Source: Nitrospirota bacterium
Lineage (GTDB): Bacteria; Nitrospirota; JAOUDF01
DNA: 7,275 nucleotides
Direction of reading: 5' to 3'
NCBI GenBank assembly: GCA_029859385.1
Contig: JAOUDF010000131.1
Coordinates: 1 to 7,275, forward strand
Both the position numbers and the translations under genes were made by a program. Of the stretch, positions 6,280 to 7,275 are shown one piece after another (position 1 is the first letter of the stretch; each line of letters begins with the position of its first letter). Under the pieces are notes generated by a model. The model made no database searches, was not told where the DNA came from, and saw only the letters and a program-made list of their open reading frames with translations.

Positions 6280-7275
6280 GGTGTCTCCTTTTGGGCGCCC
6301 GCTGCGCTAGCGGCCGCCTCCATCACCCTTCTCAGCGGCACACCATGTTCCTCCGCCAAGCGGCGGCAGTCGTCGTACTCGGGCTGGGCCGTTACTTGTC
6401 CGTCGGCGCGAAAGGCCAGCTTGACCCGCACCGTGCCCCACGGAGTCTCCACCTCTTTCGACTCGCGACGGAGCTTGCTGCGGGATGCACGCCACGAGCG
6501 GACACCCAGAGTCGTGGTTTCGGCGAAGATAATCTCTTCAAGTTTCTGTTGCAGACCCGGTTCGCAAAGAACCGTGACCGTGATACCCGGTCGCCCTTTC
6601 TTCATGTAGACCGGCGTCAGGCGGGCATCCAGCGCCCCGGCTTCCAGCAGCCGTTCAATGAGATAACCGTACACCTGGGGGTTCATGTCATCAATGTCGG
6701 TATCGAGAACCATGACTTCGTCCTGCTCTTCCGTGGATGACGTGTCACCGACTATCAGCCGCAGACAGTTGGGCCGGCCTGGCATATCGCCGCCCGCGCC
6801 GTACCCTGTCGCTGCCATCCGCATGACCGGCATGGGGCCGGAGGCGGAAGCGAGGGCGGTCAGAAGCAGCGCGCCGGTGGGTGTGGTGAGTTCTTTTTTA
6901 ATGTCGGAGGAGTAGACCGGCCACCCCTTGAGCAGTTCCACCGTAGCCGGTGCGGGCACAGGCAGTACACCGTGCTCACAGGTCACCGTGCCGGAGCCAA
7001 GGTTTACCGCAGAGGCATATACCCTCTCAACCCCCAGCATCTCCATGCCAAGAATGCCGCCCACAATGTCGATGATGGCATCCACCGCGCCTACCTCGTG
7101 GAAATGGACCTCATCCACCGAGATGCCGTGCACGGCAGCCTCGGCCTCGGCGAGGCGGGTAAAGGCGGCAATCGATCTTGATTTTACCGAATCCGGAAGG
7201 GTAGATGCGCCGATGATGGCGCTGATGTCGGAAAGGTGACGGTGATGAGGCTGCGCTGTCTTCTCGACAACCACA
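6276..7275 (-). CDS. larC: Nickel-pincer cofactor nickel insertase LarC, 5' end missing
   Basis: LarC inserts nickel, using CTP, into pyridinium-3,5-bisthiocarboxylic acid mononucleotide to make the nickel-pincer cofactor of lactate racemase and related enzymes. The frame runs open to the window edge, so the first visible codon, GTG at 7274, is internal; by comparison with family lengths near 400, about 60-90 N-terminal residues are missing. Visible residue numbering gives HFHEVGAVD (57-65), HGVLPVPAPAT (101-111), TPTGA (131-135), DTDIDDMNPQ (191-200) and PVYMKKGRPG (221-230), the last two from the C-terminal half that binds nucleotide and cofactor. Unlike Lactobacillus plantarum, where the two halves are separate frames joined by frameshifting, the visible part is one continuous frame. 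The TGA stop overlaps the lon ATG. LarA, LarB and LarE are not in the window; if present nearby they would lie above 7275. Confidence 0.95.
   Translation of the reverse strand, partial: VVVEKTAQPHHRHLSDISAIIGASTLPDSVKSRSIAAFTRLAEAEAAVHGISVDEVHFHEVGAVDAIIDIVGGILGMEMLGVERVYASAVNLGSGTVTCEHGVLPVPAPATVELLKGWPVYSSDIKKELTTPTGALLLTALASASGPMPVMRMAATGYGAGGDMPGRPNCLRLIVGDTSSTEEQDEVMVLDTDIDDMNPQVYGYLIERLLEAGALDARLTPVYMKKGRPGITVTVLCEPGLQQKLEEIIFAETTTLGVRSWRASRSKLRRESKEVETPWGTVRVKLAFRADGQVTAQPEYDDCRRLAEEHGVPLRRVMEAAASAAGAQKETP
6285..6290 (-). promoter_or_regulatory. Ribosome binding site of lon, inside the end of larC
   Basis: AAGGAG lies five bases before the lon ATG and encodes part of the last larC codons (QKETP). 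Together with the ATGA stop-start overlap at 6276-6279 it supports the chosen lon start and translational coupling. Confidence 0.75.

Noticed and set aside
5059..6609. Long plus-strand open frame of 516 codons opposite lon and the end of larC
   Set aside because: It crosses the boundary between two real minus-strand genes, has no recognisable motif, and has the L/H-rich look of an antisense artefact.
7272..7274. GTG as the larC start codon
   Set aside because: The frame is open to the window edge and the family needs several dozen more N-terminal residues, so this codon is an internal valine.

Overview
The window looks like chromosomal DNA of a Geobacter-like bacterium (Desulfuromonadales/Geobacterales). 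That placement is an inference from a GC-rich genome, the ATP-dependent PEP carboxykinase, a Lon protease beside a LarC-type nickel insertase, and a PEP-CTERM exported protein; no ribosomal marker is present. All six supported genes lie on the minus strand, so transcription runs from high to low coordinates: larC (5' end missing), lon, a PEP-CTERM protein gene, priA, a 72-residue unknown gene, and pckA (3' end missing).

Region by region: 6276-7275 holds most of larC, which inserts nickel into the nickel-pincer cofactor. Its stop overlaps the lon start in an ATGA, and lon (3922-6279) encodes a complete ATP-dependent protease. The next gap, 3723-3921, is AT-rich and carries a candidate promoter. 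It leads into a visibly less GC-rich gene (3075-3722) for a secreted, lamin-tail-like protein with a C-terminal PEP-CTERM signal. A strong hairpin at 3027-3058 probably ends that transcript. priA (749-2968), the replication-restart helicase, follows. Its stop codon is shared with the Shine-Dalgarno sequence of the 72-residue gene (520-738), so these two are one transcription unit. pckA begins at 428 after a 91-base gap with a small inverted repeat.

The genes do not form one pathway. They are housekeeping functions (proteolysis, replication restart, gluconeogenesis) plus a cofactor gene, with one lineage-specific-looking exported protein between them. No RNA gene, CRISPR array, insertion sequence or attachment site is visible, and no gap reaches 300 bases. 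I found no convincing new multi-gene system. The items most worth a second look are the PEP-CTERM insertion, four heptamer units inside priA, the uncharacterised small protein, and the larC-lon coupling.
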